This document shows, in pieces, positions 5,663 to 7,249 of a stretch of DNA of 7,249 nt. A program made the position numbers and the translations under genes. Each line of letters opens with the position of its first letter. Position 1 is the first letter of the stretch. Below the pieces are notes generated by a model. That model was not told the DNA's origin. It did not search any database and saw only the letters and a list, made by a program, of their open reading frames with translations. The stretch comes from JABMRW01 sp964396965 (lineage in GTDB: Bacteria > Chloroflexota > Dehalococcoidia > Dehalococcoidales > BS750m-G39): positions 1 to 7,249 of the forward strand of contig CAYNGD010000039.1 in assembly GCA_964396965.1 (NCBI GenBank), in the 5' to 3' direction.

Positions 5663-6454
5663 ATGGATATCCAAAGAGCTATTGAATTGCTAAAGCAGAA
5701 AAGTAAAGAGGCAGTACACATAGCAAGTCAACCTTATTATAACAACGAATCAGTGCTGTGGCGTAGGAGTATCGAGGACATATTGGAATCAGCATTCGGT
5801 ACTACTTCCACAGAATATAAACGTGTCGCAGGCATAAAATCCGAGACGGTTCGAGGAACTCGTGCTGAAATTCAACGAGCTTACATACAAAGAGTTCATA
5901 GAATTCAGCAAGAAGTTGATTCAATAATCCAGAAACATGAAATATTGGGGATTGAGCCGAAGTCTGCTGCAAAAAAGACAGAGCAAAAAGATACGAATAA
6001 ATCGCCCATTCAGCTATTCGATGCAATGCAATTTCACCCAAGAGTTGTCGAAGCAAGCAAGGCTTGTTTTACAACCACGAACTATCGTGAGGCTATTCTC
6101 GATGCTTTCATCGGCTTAATAGATTACATTAAAGAAATATCAAAGATTGACCTAGACGGCGATAAATTAATGAACGCCGTATTTTCGTTTGATTACGATA
6201 AAGAACATAGAAAGATAACCAAGTATCCTCTGATACGCATTAATGAATTAAAAAATCAAACTGACCGTGACGAACAGCAGGGCTTTATGTTCCTTTGCAA
6301 AGGTGCAGCAGCTTTCATAAGAAACCCAAAAGCACATAAGCTAATAGAACAAACAAATCCTTTCCATACTCTAGAGTATTTGGCTTTTGCCAGTCTGTTA
6401 TTTAGACAACTTGATAAAAGAATACAAACATATCAGAAGGAGCAAGAATCTTGA
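5663..6454 (+). CDS. TIGR02391/Ymh family protein with HEPN-like R-x4-H motif
   Basis: This 263-residue soluble protein has two parts. Residues 1-110 are helical and charged (WRRSIEDILESAFGTTSTEYKRV, then a probable coiled coil to about 95 and a lysine-rich linker 96-114). Residues about 120-255 carry the TIGR02391/Hypoth_Ymh pattern: FHPRVVEASKACF, YREAILDAFIGL, DGDKLMNAVFS, QQGFMFLCKGAAAFIRNPKAH and LEYLAFASLLFRQLDKRI. R220-N-P-K-A-H225 fits the R-x4-6-H site of HEPN ribonucleases. Family members are often seen near restriction, abortive-infection or mobile genes; RNase activity here is inferred. Start ATG 5663 follows AGGGGG (5649-5654). The gene is visibly AT-richer than its neighbours, with AT-ending codons (AAA, GAA, ATA, CAA), a sign of transfer. 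It separates carA from carB, follows repeat copy B by 31 bases, and its TGA overlaps the carB TTG. Confidence 0.85.
   Translation: MDIQRAIELLKQKSKEAVHIASQPYYNNESVLWRRSIEDILESAFGTTSTEYKRVAGIKSETVRGTRAEIQRAYIQRVHRIQQEVDSIIQKHEILGIEPKSAAKKTEQKDTNKSPIQLFDAMQFHPRVVEASKACFTTTNYREAILDAFIGLIDYIKEISKIDLDGDKLMNAVFSFDYDKEHRKITKYPLIRINELKNQTDRDEQQGFMFLCKGAAAFIRNPKAHKLIEQTNPFHTLEYLAFASLLFRQLDKRIQTYQKEQES
6437..6442 (+). promoter_or_regulatory. carB ribosome binding site inside the preceding gene
   Basis: AAGGAG lies 8 bases before the TTG at 6451 and fixes that codon as the carB start. It falls in the last codons of the TIGR02391-family gene, whose stop overlaps the start as TTGA (6451-6454). Confidence 0.8.
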
Positions 6455-7249
6455 CCGCCAAGCCCTCTAAAGTCCTAATCATCGGCTCGGGGCCAATCGT
6501 AATCGGCCAGGCCGCCGAGTTCGACTACGCCGGCACCCAGGCCTGCAAGGCGATGCGGGAGGAGGGGGTGACCTCGGTGCTGGTCAACTCCAACCCGGCC
6601 ACCATAATGACCGATGAGGGTATCGCCGACATTGTCTATATAGAACCCCTCACCGTGGAGATGGTGGGCCGCATTATCGAACGTGAGCGCCCTGACGGGC
6701 TACTGCCGACGCTGGGCGGGCAGACCGGGCTTAACCTAGCGGTAGACCTGGCCGATGCCGGAATTTTAGATAAATATAATGTAAAAAGCCTGGGCACCCC
6801 AATACAGACGATACGTGACGCCGAGGACAGAGAGCTCTTCAAGCAGCTTCTGGCCAGAATCGGCGAGCCGGTGCCCGAGAGCGCCACCGTCAAAACCCTG
6901 AAGGACGCCCGGAAGGTAACACGAAGAATCGGCCTACCGGTGGTCATCCGCCCCGCCTACACCCTGGGGGGGACGGGGGGCGGCATGGCCTATAGCTGGG
7001 AGGAGCTGGACAGGATAGCCACCTCGGGCTTAGCCGCCAGCCCCATCCACCAGGTGCTGGTGGAGAGGTCGGTGGTGGGGTGGAAGGAGATAGAGTACGA
7101 GGTGATGCGGGACGCCGCCGATAACTGCATCACGGTCTGCAATATGGAGAACTTCGACCCGATGGGGGTTCACACCGGTGACAGCATCGTGGTTGCCCCC
7201 AGCCAGACGCTGACCAACAAAGAGTACCAGATGCTGCGGACGGCCAGCC
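6451..7249 (+). CDS. carB: Carbamoyl-phosphate synthase large subunit, N-terminal part
   Basis: CarB makes carbamoyl phosphate from bicarbonate, two ATP and ammonia from CarA. The window holds 266 codons of about 1,070. The start TTG gives MTAKPSKVLIIGSGPIVIGQ, followed by AAEFDYAGTQACKAMREEG (pre-ATP-grasp domain) and NSNPATIMTD. The first ATP-grasp domain shows PTLGGQTGLN, R167-PAYTLGGTGGGMAY, VERSVVGWKEIEYEVMRD and MENFDPMGVHTGDSIVVAPS, all highly conserved. The reading frame is intact up to the window end. Base composition switches back to the GC-rich style of the pyr genes at the start codon. Translation is probably coupled to the preceding gene by the TTGA overlap. The rest of the gene lies beyond the right edge. 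Confidence 0.96.
   Translation, partial: MTAKPSKVLIIGSGPIVIGQAAEFDYAGTQACKAMREEGVTSVLVNSNPATIMTDEGIADIVYIEPLTVEMVGRIIERERPDGLLPTLGGQTGLNLAVDLADAGILDKYNVKSLGTPIQTIRDAEDRELFKQLLARIGEPVPESATVKTLKDARKVTRRIGLPVVIRPAYTLGGTGGGMAYSWEELDRIATSGLAASPIHQVLVERSVVGWKEIEYEVMRDAADNCITVCNMENFDPMGVHTGDSIVVAPSQTLTNKEYQMLRTAS

Noticed and set aside
1..7249. CRISPR arrays, tRNA or rRNA genes.
   Set aside because: No regularly spaced repeats and no tRNA or rRNA-like segments were seen on either strand.

Overview
The window carries a bacterial de novo pyrimidine operon read on the + strand, pyrR-pyrB-pyrC-carA-(HEPN-like gene)-carB. It is preceded by two small or partial genes on the - strand. The operon is GC-rich, with GCC/CTG/GAC-heavy codon use and TTG starts. 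The gene order, the BioD-like phosphotransacetylase-type neighbour and the codon style remind me of Chloroflexota (Dehalococcoidia-like lineages). That placement is an inference from memory; no rRNA or marker comparison was possible.

Layout: 1-257 (-) is the N-terminus of a P-loop (BioD/DRTGG-type) protein cut by the window edge. 365-544 (-) is a 59-residue two-helix membrane protein with its own promoter at 604-576. 605-657 is a divergent intergenic region with an inverted repeat. 658-799 holds a strong sigma70-type promoter and a PyrR-type RNA attenuator: a near-consensus PyrR-binding hairpin, a mutually exclusive antiterminator, and a GC hairpin covering the pyrR ribosome binding site. 800-1357 is pyrR. 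1388-2800 is pyrB, with an unusual C-terminal extension: a PyrI-like four-cysteine zinc module followed by an Ada-type zinc-binding-like module that has lost its cysteines. 2803-4137 is pyrC. 4173-4318 and 5480-5631 are two diverged copies of one ~150-bp terminal-inverted-repeat element, on either side of carA (about 4264/4354-5448). 5663-6454 is an AT-rich gene of the TIGR02391/Ymh family with an R-x4-H HEPN-like motif, set between carA and carB. 6451-7249 is the start of carB.

How it works together: CarA/CarB make carbamoyl phosphate from glutamine, bicarbonate and ATP. PyrB joins it to aspartate and PyrC closes the ring to dihydroorotate. PyrR, when loaded with UMP/UTP, would bind the leader RNA and shut the operon down. 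The PyrI-like part of PyrB lacks a nucleotide-binding allosteric domain, so control may rest on the RNA level. The gene between carA and carB is the one clear accessory gene. It looks like a toxin or defence-type HEPN protein that was captured in the operon and is now coupled to carB through a TTGA stop/start overlap.

The points most worth a second look are the three-part PyrB, the paired elements with quadruplex-forming ends, the defence-like gene inside the carAB pair, the leader switch that may act on translation, and the missing conventional start codon for carA.
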